Part shown: positions 1 to 8,805 of the stretch, one piece after another | Position numbering within the stretch: the stretch's first letter is position 1 | Layout: each line of letters begins with the position of its first letter | Source of the DNA: Ktedonobacter racemifer DSM 44963 | GTDB taxonomy: Bacteria > Chloroflexota > Ktedonobacteria > Ktedonobacterales > Ktedonobacteraceae | NCBI RefSeq assembly: GCF_000178855.1 | Contig: NZ_ADVG01000003.1 | Span: 930,001 to 994,000, forward strand | Direction of reading: 5' to 3' | Length of the DNA stretch: 64,000 nt | Notes under the pieces: model-generated | The model's input: the letters and a program-made list of their open reading frames with translations, nothing else | What the model was told of the DNA's origin: nothing | Database searches by the model: none | Position numbers and translations under genes: made by a program

Positions 1-101
1 GTATTCCGCGCTAGACTTTCAGCAAGATCGGAGAAGTTTTTTCCGCTGGTAGCGCGTAAGATGGTAGCGATGAAACATTTTACTTATGCTCTGGAGGTGT
101 T

Positions 102-653
102 ATGGGAAAAGTTATTATCGGCGCGACTGTATCACTGGATGGGTTTATGAATGACCGCCATGGCGATATAAGCCGTCTGTATCCGGATTTCGAAGCCTTG
201 CGCAAGACAGAGATGTTGCAGGAGGAAATACGGACGACAGGCGCGGTAGTGATGGGTCGGCGTTCCTACGACATGGGCGAAGGTGATCTTACAGATTACG
301 AATATCAAGTGCCGATCTTTGTCCTCACGCATACTGTTCCAGAAAAGAAGGTCAAGGGTGAGAATGACCATTTGAGGGTAACCTTCGTCACCGATGGCAT
401 CGAAAGTGCTTTTCAGCAGGCGAAGGCCGCCGCAGGCGAGAAACAGGTCACGGTGGTAGGAGGCGCGGATACCGCTCAACAGTGCCTACGAGCCGGGCTG
501 GTCGACGAGATCCATATGGGCGTCGTTCCTGTCCTCTTTGGTGAAGGTCTACGATTTTTCGCGCCTCTCGTCAATGAGCAGCTACAATTGGAAAAAATAA
601 GGGTATTCGAGTCCCCAACCAGAACCGATCTCTGGTTCCGCGTCGCCAAGTGA
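102..653 (+). CDS. RibD C-terminal / dihydrofolate reductase-like protein
   Basis: This 183-residue protein has the fold signature of the RibD_C/DHFR-like reductase family: a first strand VIIGATVSLDGF, a middle AVVMGRRSYDMG segment and a VVGGADTAQQCLRAGLVDE segment typical of the NADPH-binding core. Stand-alone members are common in soil bacteria and usually have no known substrate, so a pterin or flavin-precursor reductase is only an analogy. The length is normal for a stand-alone member. The start has a GGAGGTGTT ribosome site just upstream. It is monocistronic and is followed by a family A palindrome that may end its transcript. Confidence 0.85.
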   Translation: MGKVIIGATVSLDGFMNDRHGDISRLYPDFEALRKTEMLQEEIRTTGAVVMGRRSYDMGEGDLTDYEYQVPIFVLTHTVPEKKVKGENDHLRVTFVTDGIESAFQQAKAAAGEKQVTVVGGADTAQQCLRAGLVDEIHMGVVPVLFGEGLRFFAPLVNEQLQLEKIRVFESPTRTDLWFRVAK

Positions 654-680
654 ACCTGGCCGACGCAGGGGTGACGACGT

Positions 681-752
681 TGCAAAAGCACGCGTCTACA
701 TATAATGGCGCGATATGTCTCGTGCCATTATATGTAGACGCGTGCTTTTGCA
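681..752. repeat. Family A palindrome, copy 1
   Basis: Arms at 681-712 and 721-752 are complementary over 32 bp with one mismatch, around an 8-nt loop. The arm contains GCACGCGTCTACATATAATG. Related palindromes lie at 18207, 25441, 29269 (one arm only) and 40646. It could act as a bidirectional terminator for the flanking convergent genes, but there is no U-tract. Confidence 0.85.
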
Positions 753-802
753 GCGCATGACGTTTCGGGCCTTATCAGTTGTGACGAACCTGAAACAAGC
801 TT

Positions 803-1192
803 CTACTCCACCATATCTGAGGCAAACTGGCGCAGAATGGCTCTATGCTCCTGGCGAGGAGTTTTATGTAATGTGGCAACCAGCTCGCGTAACCGTGGAG
901 TCATAATGATGAGATACCGGGTTGGACCTGCAGCCTCATAATAGGTATGAGCGACGCCCGCTGGCACGAATACGGTTGTCCCGGCAGGGGCCTCAATGGT
1001 TTTGTCTTGGAAGCGAAACGTTAGCGTTCCCTCCAGGATATGCCAGGCCTCGTCGTCGGAATAATGGACATGCAAATAGTCTGGGCCACCGCCGCTCCAC
1101 TCGTGAAGGTCAAAGGATTGTCCCGTGGCACTAATGGGAGATTGGCCCGCTGTTCGCGCTTGTTTTCCTGGAACGATAATGGGTTGAGCCAT
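803..1192 (-). CDS. cupin domain protein
   Basis: A small single-domain cupin. It shows the first motif as HVHYSDDEAWHILEG and the second as PAGTTVFVPAGVAHTY, with the histidines and glutamate expected to bind a metal. I chose the ATG at 1192 (protein starts MAQPIIVPG) because AGGAGGAAC lies the right distance upstream; an upstream in-frame ATG at 1246 would run into the neighbouring tnpB end. Length is about 129 residues, normal for the family. Function cannot be assigned beyond a likely metal-dependent small-molecule enzyme or sensor. The right end of the tnpB element lies directly upstream, so the element may have inserted in this gene's promoter region. Confidence 0.85.
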   Translation of the reverse strand: MAQPIIVPGKQARTAGQSPISATGQSFDLHEWSGGGPDYLHVHYSDDEAWHILEGTLTFRFQDKTIEAPAGTTVFVPAGVAHTYYEAAGPTRYLIIMTPRLRELVATLHKTPRQEHRAILRQFASDMVE

Positions 1193-1242
1193 AGTATTAA
1201 TGTTCCTCCTCTTGTCCTGTCTCTTCTCTTTTATACCGTCAA

Positions 1243-2670
1243 TCACCTCCGGTCAGAGACCGGAGGCTTGTTCGTTACACCTGGACTCCACCGCACCTCG
1301 GCGTACCTTCGCAGGCGCGCCGCTTTGGCTTCTTTGTCCGATGCATCAGGGGCCATTGACACAAACCCCGTCCTGATCCAGTCCTGCCGGATCAAGAGCG
1401 TCCTCAAGGTCACATTCCTCGCGCCAATCAGATCAGCGTGGAGCGTGTATCCACACTGCTGACACCCAAAGCGCAACCCCTTGTTCGGGCGATTCTCATC
1501 AGCCGTGTGCCCACACATCGGGCATGCCTTCGAGGTGTAGTCCGCATCCACCTTGACGGCGAGCGACCCGGCAAGCGTGGCCTTGTAGCTCAGAAGCGCC
1601 TGAAGTTCGGCAAAGGACCACTGCGAGTGCACGCGATTGGCTTTGCGAGCCTTCGCAGACACCGTCTGGGTGCCCTTCCCCTTTTTCGTGCGCTTGCGCT
1701 TTCTGCGTCTGGTTCGCTCCCGGATATCGGTGAGCTGTTCCAGCCCAATCAGTGCGTGTGGGTGCTGTTCGATGATCTGTTTGGCGATGATGTGATTGGT
1801 GTGCAGCTTCAACCGTCTCTCTCGTTGCTCAATGCGTCTGAGACGACGTTTCGCGCCACGAGTGCCTTTTTGCTGCAAGCGTTTGCGTAATCGTGCGTAA
1901 TGGTTGGCTCGGTGCCTCACTCGCTTTCCCGAGTAAAAGCTCGCTTTGCCGGTCGAGGTGGAAGTGACCGCCAGGTAGCGGATACCCACATCCACTCCAA
2001 CGACTTCGGTGAGTTGTGCAGGAGTGGGATCAGGAATCTCAAGCTCTAAGGACACCAACAGATAGAATTGCTTCTTTGGCTGATCGTACCAGAGTTTCGC
2101 ATCTCCGATGCGCGCCCCGTGTTGGATGAGGGCCGTCTGCTTATCGTAGCCCTGGTAAGGGATGCTGATGCGTCCAGTGAGGGTGCCGATGCTTACCCGG
2201 CTCTCGCACTGAAAGGTGTAGTCCCGCGCGTAGGTGTACTGCACGGTTGGGGAGCTATAATGTGGCGGCTGGTCCAATCCCTTGAAGCGCTTTTTTGTGA
2301 TCTTGGCTCGGCGATGCTCGATATTCTTCACCAGTTTCGTCCACAGCCCTTTGTACGTTGCCGAGACCTGCCGTTCCACGCTACAGGCCAGTTGCGAGGG
2401 AAGACCGAAGCGCGCGCGTAGCTGGGCATACATGCCTTTGTGCAGTGTAGTCACACTGCTGGTTTTGCCGTGCGCGAAGGCATAGTGACTCACCGCATTG
2501 AGCGCGTCGCGGTACGCCAGTTGCGTCTGGCGTAAGCGTTGCTGCTGCTCTGGCGTGGGCAGAAGTTTCAGTTTGGCGGTGATGATCTGCTTTATGTCGT
2601 TCGCTTTCTCGTGATAAAGTGGGAAGCCAGCTTGTAGGTGACAGGTGTGGTGCGCTGTGCATCCATACAC
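1243..2670 (-). CDS. tnpB: TnpB RNA-guided endonuclease (IS605 OrfB family)
   Basis: The protein has the RuvC-like triad: Asp in GVDVGIRYLAV, Glu in IGLEQLTDI and Asp in ADLIGARNV. A zinc ribbon is present (CPMCGH then FGCQQCGY). The N-terminal IITAKLKLLPTPEQ is the usual TnpB/OrfB start. Length, 475 codons, is a little above the typical 370-430 because of an N-terminal extension. The start here is GTG and no good ribosome site precedes it; a promoter lies so close that the message could be nearly leaderless. Known family members use an RNA from the 3' end of their own gene to cut DNA. The final codons overlap the right-end hairpin. Catalytic residues appear intact. Confidence 0.9.
   Translation of the reverse strand: MYGCTAHHTCHLQAGFPLYHEKANDIKQIITAKLKLLPTPEQQQRLRQTQLAYRDALNAVSHYAFAHGKTSSVTTLHKGMYAQLRARFGLPSQLACSVERQVSATYKGLWTKLVKNIEHRRAKITKKRFKGLDQPPHYSSPTVQYTYARDYTFQCESRVSIGTLTGRISIPYQGYDKQTALIQHGARIGDAKLWYDQPKKQFYLLVSLELEIPDPTPAQLTEVVGVDVGIRYLAVTSTSTGKASFYSGKRVRHRANHYARLRKRLQQKGTRGAKRRLRRIEQRERRLKLHTNHIIAKQIIEQHPHALIGLEQLTDIRERTRRRKRKRTKKGKGTQTVSAKARKANRVHSQWSFAELQALLSYKATLAGSLAVKVDADYTSKACPMCGHTADENRPNKGLRFGCQQCGYTLHADLIGARNVTLRTLLIRQDWIRTGFVSMAPDASDKEAKAARLRRYAEVRWSPGVTNKPPVSDRR
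1246..1266 (-). ncRNA. right-end hairpin, likely omega RNA 3' scaffold
   Basis: A perfect 9-bp stem (CCTCCGGTC/GACCGGAGG, 3-nt loop) lies inside the last tnpB codons and ends directly at the stop codon. In characterised IS605 elements the omega RNA covers the 3' end of tnpB and this hairpin, and the guide is the adjoining flanking DNA. Here that flank would be the sequence below about 1243, between the tnpB stop and the cupin gene. The RNA's 5' boundary is not visible. Confidence 0.5.
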
Positions 2671-2673
2671 ATC

Positions 2674-2702
2674 AGTATAACAAATGTTCTACTCCTTGTG
2701 AA
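2674..2702 (-). promoter_or_regulatory. promoter of tnpB
   Basis: On the minus strand TTCACA (2697-2702) and TATACT (2674-2679) are separated by 17 bp, a good sigma-70 match. The expected transcription start lies a few bases before the GTG codon at 2670, so translation would be leaderless or nearly so. Confidence 0.55.
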
Positions 2703-2760
2703 GCCCCTGAGATGGCGGCGCTTCCTCCCCTGGTTGAAACGCAGGGGTATCCGCGCCGCC

Positions 2761-2940
2761 TGTATCATGAAAAGCTCATTTATGATACACATTCGATGCT
2801 TTGATGCCTGAAACTCAAGAAATCTTCCTGGCCGTTTCTGCTTTGGGTAGGCCCTTAAAATGCAATGGCTGCGTACCCACTACTGGCTACGCGGCTACCG
2901 GGCTGCTGCGTGCGTTACGCGTTCTAATGTGTGATATAAT
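2761..2940 (+). promoter_or_regulatory. leader region upstream of the LuxR regulator
   Basis: The region 2671-3007 has no gene. It holds the tnpB left-end hairpin, then an inverted repeat TGTATCAT/ATGATACA (2761-2768 and 2782-2789) that could be an operator, and a TATAAT box at 2935-2940 without a clear -35 element. The box is about 70 bp upstream of the regulator start. Confidence 0.3.
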
Positions 2941-3007
2941 CCCTTCTGTAAAAGTTGCCTGGCTGGCTGAGCGGGCGCTGGCTTGATACTGTGAGGAGGG
3001 AACCTGT

Positions 3008-6000
3008 ATGCCAAGGCGCGCGTCTTACCATGTACTCTGGTCGCCGGAGGAAGGGGCGTATGTGCTGCGCGATGCTGGAGGGCAGCAGGTGCCGCTGGCG
3101 GGTGAGGAGTCCTGGTCAAAGGGATTGGCTGAACTCGCTTCGTTCGCCTTTACCAGTCGCCTGGGACCGCACTGCACGGTGCGCAGAGAGAAGATGCAGC
3201 GGGGTGATAGCTACTGGTACGCTTACCGCTCGCTTAATGGGCGCACAAGCAAGCGTTATATTGGTCGCCACGCGGAGTTAACGCCCGCCAGGCTGGAGCA
3301 GGTCGCGGAGTTCTTTCCCCAGGTAGCGATGCCCAAGACAGGTGTGGAGAATAGCCCTCAGATTAATGTACCTATCAGCCAGACATCCTCGGCTTCGGTG
3401 TCCACGGTCTCCTCGCTGCTGGATAGCAGGTTGCAGCCTCCGCGCCTCCCCGCCTTTCCCGTTGAGCGCTCGCGGCTATTCTCGCTTCTCGATGCGGGTT
3501 GGGGAGAGAAGGTAACACTAGTGTGTGCCCCGGCGGGCTTTGGCAAATCGATCCTGGTGCGACAATGGCTGAATGCGCGTCACGCGCAGACGCCCATAGC
3601 CTGGCTCTCGCTAGAAGATGGCGATAACGACCCGGTGCGCTTCTGGCGCTATATGATTATGGCCTGCCAGCGCCTTGCGCCGGGTCTGGGAACAGAGTCC
3701 CTGGCGCTGCTCTCGGCCACACCTCCTTCTCCCTTCGCGACGCCCTCCTTTGAGGCCTTCGTGACCACGTTGCTGAATGAGCTGGTTCAATTAACTGAAG
3801 AGAGCTTACTAGTACTCGATGACTATCAGGTGATCACGGAGGCGCGCATCCATACGACGCTGACCTCTTTTATTGAGCATCTCCCTTCAACTGTGCATAT
3901 CCTGCTGCTATCACGGAGCGCGCCACCTCTGCCGCTTACACGCTGGCGTGCCAGAGGTGAACTCTCTAACCTCTACACAAACGATCTGCGTTTCTCGCGG
4001 GAGGAGATGGCGGATTTTCTGCGCCAGGCTCTGCCATATGCCTGCTCGGTTGAGGCCCTGCACCACCTGGAAAAGCACCTGGAGGGGTGGGTCGCCGGGC
4101 TGCGCCTGCTCTCGCTGGCCGTGCGTGGCAAGCGGACGCCGCAGGAGGTCGAGCAATATATTTTGCACCTTACGGGCGAGCAGCGCTCTTTCCAAGACTA
4201 CTTTGTGCAAGAAATTTTGGCTTCACAGCCAGAGCCGCTCCAGTCTCTACTCCTGAGCACGAGCATCCTGAGCCGCGTGAGTGGCTCGCTCTGCGCGGCA
4301 CTGACCGAGCGCGAGGAGAGCGCCGAACTGCTGGAAGCCCTGGCGCGTGCGGGCCTCTTTCTGGAAGAACTTGAGGGAGGGAAGGACGAGCGCTGGTACC
4401 GCTATTATCCTCTCTTCGCCGAGGCGATGCAGGCCGAGGCGCGCACCCGCCTGGGTGAGGAGGCGCTACGAGACCTGGCGCGGAAGGCCAGTCTCTGGTT
4501 TGAGCAGCACCAGATGTCCATCGAGGCGGTTGAAGCCGCGCTCCGCGCACATGACATCACGCGCTCCGCTGATCTTATTGAGCAACTGGTCGAGAGTATA
4601 CATCCCCAGCGACCAGGGGAATATTTTATTGTCAACGAGTTCCACACCCTTTGTCGCTGGTTGGCTCAGCTTCCTGAAGATATGCTGAGCAAGCATCCCA
4701 TGCTCTGTTTTAGTTATGCCAATGCTCTGCTCTACACATTTGTGCTGGATGAAATACCGTTGACGGAAGAGAAGGGCAGGCTCCTCATGAAGAGCCTGGA
4801 CATGGCCCAGGAGGGCTGGCAGCGCGAAGGGAACATGCCGCGCCTGGGAGAAGTTCTGAGCTATCGCGCGATACTTGCCAGGCAGTATGGTGCGATCAAC
4901 GAGGCTATAGAACTGGCGCAAGAGGCGCTCACCTATCTTCCTGAAGATTCCCCTATGTGGCGCCCCATCAGCTTGAGCGTCATTGGCACACACCTGTACC
5001 TCTCGGGACAGCTCAATGTCGCGCGAGACTTCTTCCAGCCCCGTCCTACGCAAGCTGTGCCGCCGCCAAGGCGTTCCTTTACGCGGCCAGGCATTATTAT
5101 CTATAGCCGCATCTGCCGCGAGCAGGTCGCCCTGCACCAAGCGAGGGCGCACCTGCGGCCCCTCCTGGCACAGGCGCGTGAAGATGAGGATCGCGACGAT
5201 ATCTCTGATGCCTTGCTGGAGCTAGCGCGCCTCTCCTATGCCTGGAACAGGCTTGACGAGGCGGAGCAACAGGTGCAGGATGCCCTGGTCCTGGCAAAGC
5301 AGATCCAGGTGGAAGAGACAATTGTCTATGCCTCGCTCCTTCTAGTAGATATCTGGCAGGCACGTGGCGACAATGGGGGCGTGTTGCAACTATTGAGCGA
5401 GCTTCAGGCTGGGATACAGCCTGGCCTCACGCCTCTGCATACCCAGCTCTATCGCCAGGTCCAGGCGGTCCAGGCCCATTTGCATCTCGTAGTTGGCGAC
5501 CTGGTAGCGGTTGAGCGCTGGCTGAAGGATCGGGAACAGAATGAAGAGCCTTTCCCACCCCTCTTTGCAGAGAAAGAAGTGCTACTTATTACTCGCTACG
5601 AGCTTATGCAGGGCCAGTATGAGGAAGTTCTATCGCGCCTGGCTGCTCTCTCGCTGCAAGCCCAGGGCGCGGGGCGTATCGACAGAGCATTAAAGATGAA
5701 GCTGCTTATGGCGCGGGCGCATGCAGGATTGCGCCAGGCGCGTGAAGCCAGGAGACTCGTGCAGGAGGTAGTACTCCAGGCCGCCCCCGAAAACTATCTC
5801 CGCCTCTTCCTTGACGAAGGTGAAGAGCTGGTCCCGCTTCTTCGCTCCCTGCTACCAGAGCTTCAGGGTGAGACCCCACTCCGTTTCACGCGCGAACTCC
5901 TACAAATGCTGACATGGGGCAACTCTGCCGCAACCAGCCTGGAGCTAAGCGAGGCGTTAAGCTCACAGGAGGCGCGTGTGTTGCGGCTGCTCGTGGCTGG

Positions 6001-6142
6001 CCGCTCCAACCCGGAGATTGCCAACGAACTCGTCGTCTCCATCAACACCGTCAAGACTCAGCTCCAGAACATCTACCGCAAGCTTAACGTCAGCAATCGT
6101 GTCGAGGCCAGTGAGGCCGCCCGGCAATTGAAGCTGGTCTAG
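3008..6142 (+). CDS. MalT-like LuxR family transcriptional regulator (STAND ATPase)
   Basis: A 1044-residue regulator. Residues 1-100 form an N-terminal segment with a GDSYWYAYRSLNGRTSKRYIG motif that resembles Arm-type DNA-binding domains. A P-loop APAGFGKSILVRQW follows near residue 175, with the Walker B-like LLVLDDYQ near 270, so it is a STAND-class NTPase like MalT. The middle is a long helical, TPR-like repeat region. The C-terminus (about 975-1040) is a LuxR helix-turn-helix, NPEIANELVVSINTVKTQL. Such proteins are ligand-switched activators. A paralogue with the same architecture lies at 32917-36045. The aromatic hydroxylase gene begins about 215 bp downstream on the same strand and is a possible target. 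The inducer is unknown. The start follows GTGAGGAGGGAACCTGT. Confidence 0.9.
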   Translation: MPRRASYHVLWSPEEGAYVLRDAGGQQVPLAGEESWSKGLAELASFAFTSRLGPHCTVRREKMQRGDSYWYAYRSLNGRTSKRYIGRHAELTPARLEQVAEFFPQVAMPKTGVENSPQINVPISQTSSASVSTVSSLLDSRLQPPRLPAFPVERSRLFSLLDAGWGEKVTLVCAPAGFGKSILVRQWLNARHAQTPIAWLSLEDGDNDPVRFWRYMIMACQRLAPGLGTESLALLSATPPSPFATPSFEAFVTTLLNELVQLTEESLLVLDDYQVITEARIHTTLTSFIEHLPSTVHILLLSRSAPPLPLTRWRARGELSNLYTNDLRFSREEMADFLRQALPYACSVEALHHLEKHLEGWVAGLRLLSLAVRGKRTPQEVEQYILHLTGEQRSFQDYFVQEILASQPEPLQSLLLSTSILSRVSGSLCAALTEREESAELLEALARAGLFLEELEGGKDERWYRYYPLFAEAMQAEARTRLGEEALRDLARKASLWFEQHQMSIEAVEAALRAHDITRSADLIEQLVESIHPQRPGEYFIVNEFHTLCRWLAQLPEDMLSKHPMLCFSYANALLYTFVLDEIPLTEEKGRLLMKSLDMAQEGWQREGNMPRLGEVLSYRAILARQYGAINEAIELAQEALTYLPEDSPMWRPISLSVIGTHLYLSGQLNVARDFFQPRPTQAVPPPRRSFTRPGIIIYSRICREQVALHQARAHLRPLLAQAREDEDRDDISDALLELARLSYAWNRLDEAEQQVQDALVLAKQIQVEETIVYASLLLVDIWQARGDNGGVLQLLSELQAGIQPGLTPLHTQLYRQVQAVQAHLHLVVGDLVAVERWLKDREQNEEPFPPLFAEKEVLLITRYELMQGQYEEVLSRLAALSLQAQGAGRIDRALKMKLLMARAHAGLRQAREARRLVQEVVLQAAPENYLRLFLDEGEELVPLLRSLLPELQGETPLRFTRELLQMLTWGNSAATSLELSEALSSQEARVLRLLVAGRSNPEIANELVVSINTVKTQLQNIYRKLNVSNRVEASEAARQLKLV

Positions 6143-6357
6143 GCTGCGCTGCGGAGGGACGAGGCGAGGTTGGCTGCGCTGCGTCGCCCAAGTTCAATTG
6201 CCACCATACGCAGGTATTCCCTAACATTTAAACCTTCCCGCTATAATCATCCTCCCGCTCACCCGCCCGGGCGATGCCCCTTTGCCCTCTTAAGACCTAT
6301 ACTTGCAACATCAATAGAGCGCAAACACAAAGCTTCTCATAGAAAGCGAGCAAAACC

Positions 6358-7992
6358 ATGAATAACACAACAACCCTCCGGGTTCCAGTCTTGATCGTGG
6401 GCGGTGGCATCGTGGGACTCTCCGCGTCGCTGTTCCTGTTGCAGCAGGATATTCCCTTCCTCCTGGTGGAGCGCCATAGCGGCACCTCGATCCATCCTCG
6501 CGCGCGTGGCGTCAATAACCGCACGATGGAGTTGTATCGAACCCTGGGTCTGGAGGAGTCGGTACGCGAGGCGGGCGCCTCACTGGCTCCCGCCATGGGA
6601 ATATTGAATGATTCAACCCTGGTCGAGGCCCTGGACGGCTTTCAGGCGCCCAAGGCCCGCGCTGCCTTTGGTGGCATGGTTGGCTCACTGGGGGAGGTCA
6701 GCCCTACCGCAGGAACACGCGTCACCCAGGACGCGCTTGAGCCGGTTCTGCTGGCGAGTGCTCGCCAGCGTGGAGGCGACCTGCGCTTCTTCACTGAGCT
6801 AACCTCTTTTTCTCAGAATGAGGAGGGGGTCACGGCCACGATCCGCGACCGCTCGACCGGGCAGGAGAGCACTGTGCAGGCCGATTATATGATCGCTGCG
6901 GATGGGGCCAACAGCCCAATTCGTCAGAAGCTTGGTTGTTCAGTAAGCGGGAAAGGCTCGTTGGGACACCTGATCAACGTTCTATTCAAGGCAGATCTGC
7001 GCGAGCTGGTGCATGAGCGCGAGTTTAGTCTCTGCGCCATCAATAATCCCCTGGTGCATGGCCTTTTTACCTCGATTAATCTGTCGGATACCTGGGTCTT
7101 CCACATTGGCTACGATCCCAGTCAAGGCATGAGTGCCGAACAGTTTACGCCCGAGCGCTGCAAGGCGCTGGTGCGTATTGCCCTGGGGCTACCAGATATC
7201 GAGATTGAGATCAAGAGCATCATGCCCTGGGAATCGGCCATGCGCGTAGTGGACAATTTTCAGCATGGGCGTGTCTTCTTCGCCGGAGATGCCGCGCACC
7301 AGATGCCTCCCTGGGGTGGGCAAGGCGCCAATAGCGGCATCGCCGATGTCAACAACCTGATCTGGAAGCTGGGACTTGTTCTCAAAGGGGGGGCTGGTCC
7401 CGACCTGCTCGTGAGCTATAACGCTGAGCGCCACCCGGTCGACTACCTAGCGGCAGCGGAGTCGGCCGCGGCGGCTGATGGCTCCGGCATGATGACTATG
7501 AATAAGCAGGGGGTGCCCAGTGGCGTCGCCAATCGCTTCACCCGCATCCTGGGCTACTACAGCTATAGTGAGCCTTCTCAGGCCATCATTCCCGACCAGG
7601 CACCCATCAGCAGTGACCTGGACCTGGATGGGCGCCCCGGCACGCGTGTCCCCCACCTCTGGGTAGAGTGCCAGAGCCAGGCCATCTCGACGCTTGACCT
7701 CTGTGGCACTTGCTTTGTGCTCCTGGCTGGTCCCGAGGGTCATGCCTGGCGCGATGCGGCTCAGGAGGTCGCGCAAGACCTGCATCTCGATATCCAGGCC
7801 TACCGTATAGGCGCGGATGGCGACCTCCTCGATCCCGAGAATCGCTGGCCCGCCCTGGCAGGTATCTCGCCCAGCGGTGCGCTCCTGGTCCGCCCCGATG
7901 GCTACATCGCCTGGCGCGCCCAGGAGCAGAGCGGCGAACTTAAGCAGGTGTGCAGGGCGCTACTTGCCGGGCGCGATGGCGAGAACGCGTAA
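6358..7992 (+). CDS. FAD-dependent aromatic hydroxylase (PheA/TfdB family)
   Basis: A 544-residue flavoprotein monooxygenase. It has the N-terminal FAD dinucleotide motif VLIVGGGIVGLSASLFLL, a DG-type motif around residue 180 (MIAADGANSPIRQKLG) and the second FAD motif GDAAHQMPPWGGQGANSGIAD near residue 315. The C-terminal third is a thioredoxin-like domain, as in phenol and polyketide hydroxylases. It would use NADPH and O2 to hydroxylate an aromatic ring; the substrate is unknown. Its last 33 bp overlap the convergent cyclase gene. The neighbouring cyclase and ThDP decarboxylase genes suggest a shared role in breakdown or tailoring of an aromatic or keto acid, which is inference. Confidence 0.9.
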   Translation: MNNTTTLRVPVLIVGGGIVGLSASLFLLQQDIPFLLVERHSGTSIHPRARGVNNRTMELYRTLGLEESVREAGASLAPAMGILNDSTLVEALDGFQAPKARAAFGGMVGSLGEVSPTAGTRVTQDALEPVLLASARQRGGDLRFFTELTSFSQNEEGVTATIRDRSTGQESTVQADYMIAADGANSPIRQKLGCSVSGKGSLGHLINVLFKADLRELVHEREFSLCAINNPLVHGLFTSINLSDTWVFHIGYDPSQGMSAEQFTPERCKALVRIALGLPDIEIEIKSIMPWESAMRVVDNFQHGRVFFAGDAAHQMPPWGGQGANSGIADVNNLIWKLGLVLKGGAGPDLLVSYNAERHPVDYLAAAESAAAADGSGMMTMNKQGVPSGVANRFTRILGYYSYSEPSQAIIPDQAPISSDLDLDGRPGTRVPHLWVECQSQAISTLDLCGTCFVLLAGPEGHAWRDAAQEVAQDLHLDIQAYRIGADGDLLDPENRWPALAGISPSGALLVRPDGYIAWRAQEQSGELKQVCRALLAGRDGENA

Positions 7993-8754
7993 GGGGCTAC
8001 CGGAGCCGTTGACGATCTTGAGGGGGGCGGCGAGCACGATAGCGCCTGTGGGCGGGAGCCGGTCCAGGTTGATGAGGCTGGTCAGGCCAAATCTGCCCGC
8101 GCCATGCAGGAAGGTGTGTGAGGGGAAGGGGGGATCGAAGCCTCCCGCCTGGCCCGCGTCGGTGCCGACCGTCTCTACGCCCAGGCCGAGAATGCCACGC
8201 TCCTGAATGAGGAACTGGATACAATCCTTGTACACACCAGGCGAGTGCGCGCCGTCCTCGCGCTCGTTGAGGAAGGCCTCACGCCCGTGGCGCTGGCTCC
8301 AGCCGGTATGGTAGAGGAGCCAGGCGCCCGTGAGGATGCGCCCATGCTGCTCCTCCCAGCGCTGTACATCTTCAATGCTGAGCAAGAAATCGGGGTTCTG
8401 GCTGACCTGCCTGGTAGCATCGATGACGCAGGCGGGCGCGACAAAGTTGCGTGGTTCAATGGTATCGGTCGTGTTATGAGGGAGGTCCTTGCCTGTGATC
8501 CAGTGGACCGGGGCATCGAAGTGCGTTCCGGTATGCTCGCCCAGATTGAGGATGTTCCAGTACCAGGCGGGGCCGCGCTCGTCATAGCGCGAAATCTCGG
8601 CGAGGGTCAGGCCGGGCGAGGGCGCGAACTGGGGCGGCAGATCGATGACGGGGGTATCGGGTCCCAGCGGCGTGGTGAGGTCAATGACGCGCAGGCGACC
8701 ACTGGCCAGTTCCTGTACCAGTTGCAGCAAAATAGCGTTGTCGGGAGTTGCCAT
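7960..8754 (-). CDS. cyclase family protein (kynurenine formamidase-like hydrolase)
   Basis: The Cyclase superfamily signature HTGTHFDAPVHW is present near residue 80, giving the metal-binding histidines and aspartate; further conserved pieces are TPLGPDTPVIDLPP and HTGWSQRHGREAF. Family members are metal-dependent hydrolases acting on formamides, lactams or similar. Start ATG at 8754 (MATPDNAIL) is preferred because GGAGGTTACAATC precedes it; the protein is then 264 residues. It lies downstream of the two decarboxylase genes on the same strand (52-bp gap) and its 3' end overlaps the convergent hydroxylase gene. Substrate unknown. Confidence 0.85.
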   Translation of the reverse strand: MATPDNAILLQLVQELASGRLRVIDLTTPLGPDTPVIDLPPQFAPSPGLTLAEISRYDERGPAWYWNILNLGEHTGTHFDAPVHWITGKDLPHNTTDTIEPRNFVAPACVIDATRQVSQNPDFLLSIEDVQRWEEQHGRILTGAWLLYHTGWSQRHGREAFLNEREDGAHSPGVYKDCIQFLIQERGILGLGVETVGTDAGQAGGFDPPFPSHTFLHGAGRFGLTSLINLDRLPPTGAIVLAAPLKIVNGSGSPLRVLAIAPGK

Positions 8755-8805
8755 GATTGTAACCTCCATCTGTTTGAATTTGTTCTGACGCTTGTTACGC
8801 GGGGG

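Larger units (their letters stand above)
1240..2762 (-). mobile_element. tnpB-only IS200/IS605-type element
   Basis: The element consists of one tnpB gene flanked by a left-end structured hairpin (2714-2760) and a right-end hairpin (1246-1266). There is no tnpA (Y1 transposase) beside it, so it would need one in trans. The left hairpin has an 8-bp outer stem GGCGGCGC/GCGCCGCC and an inner CCCCTG/CAGGGG stem separated by bulges, as in IS200/IS605 ends. Exact cleavage sites cannot be fixed without an empty-site comparison. Confidence 0.75.
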
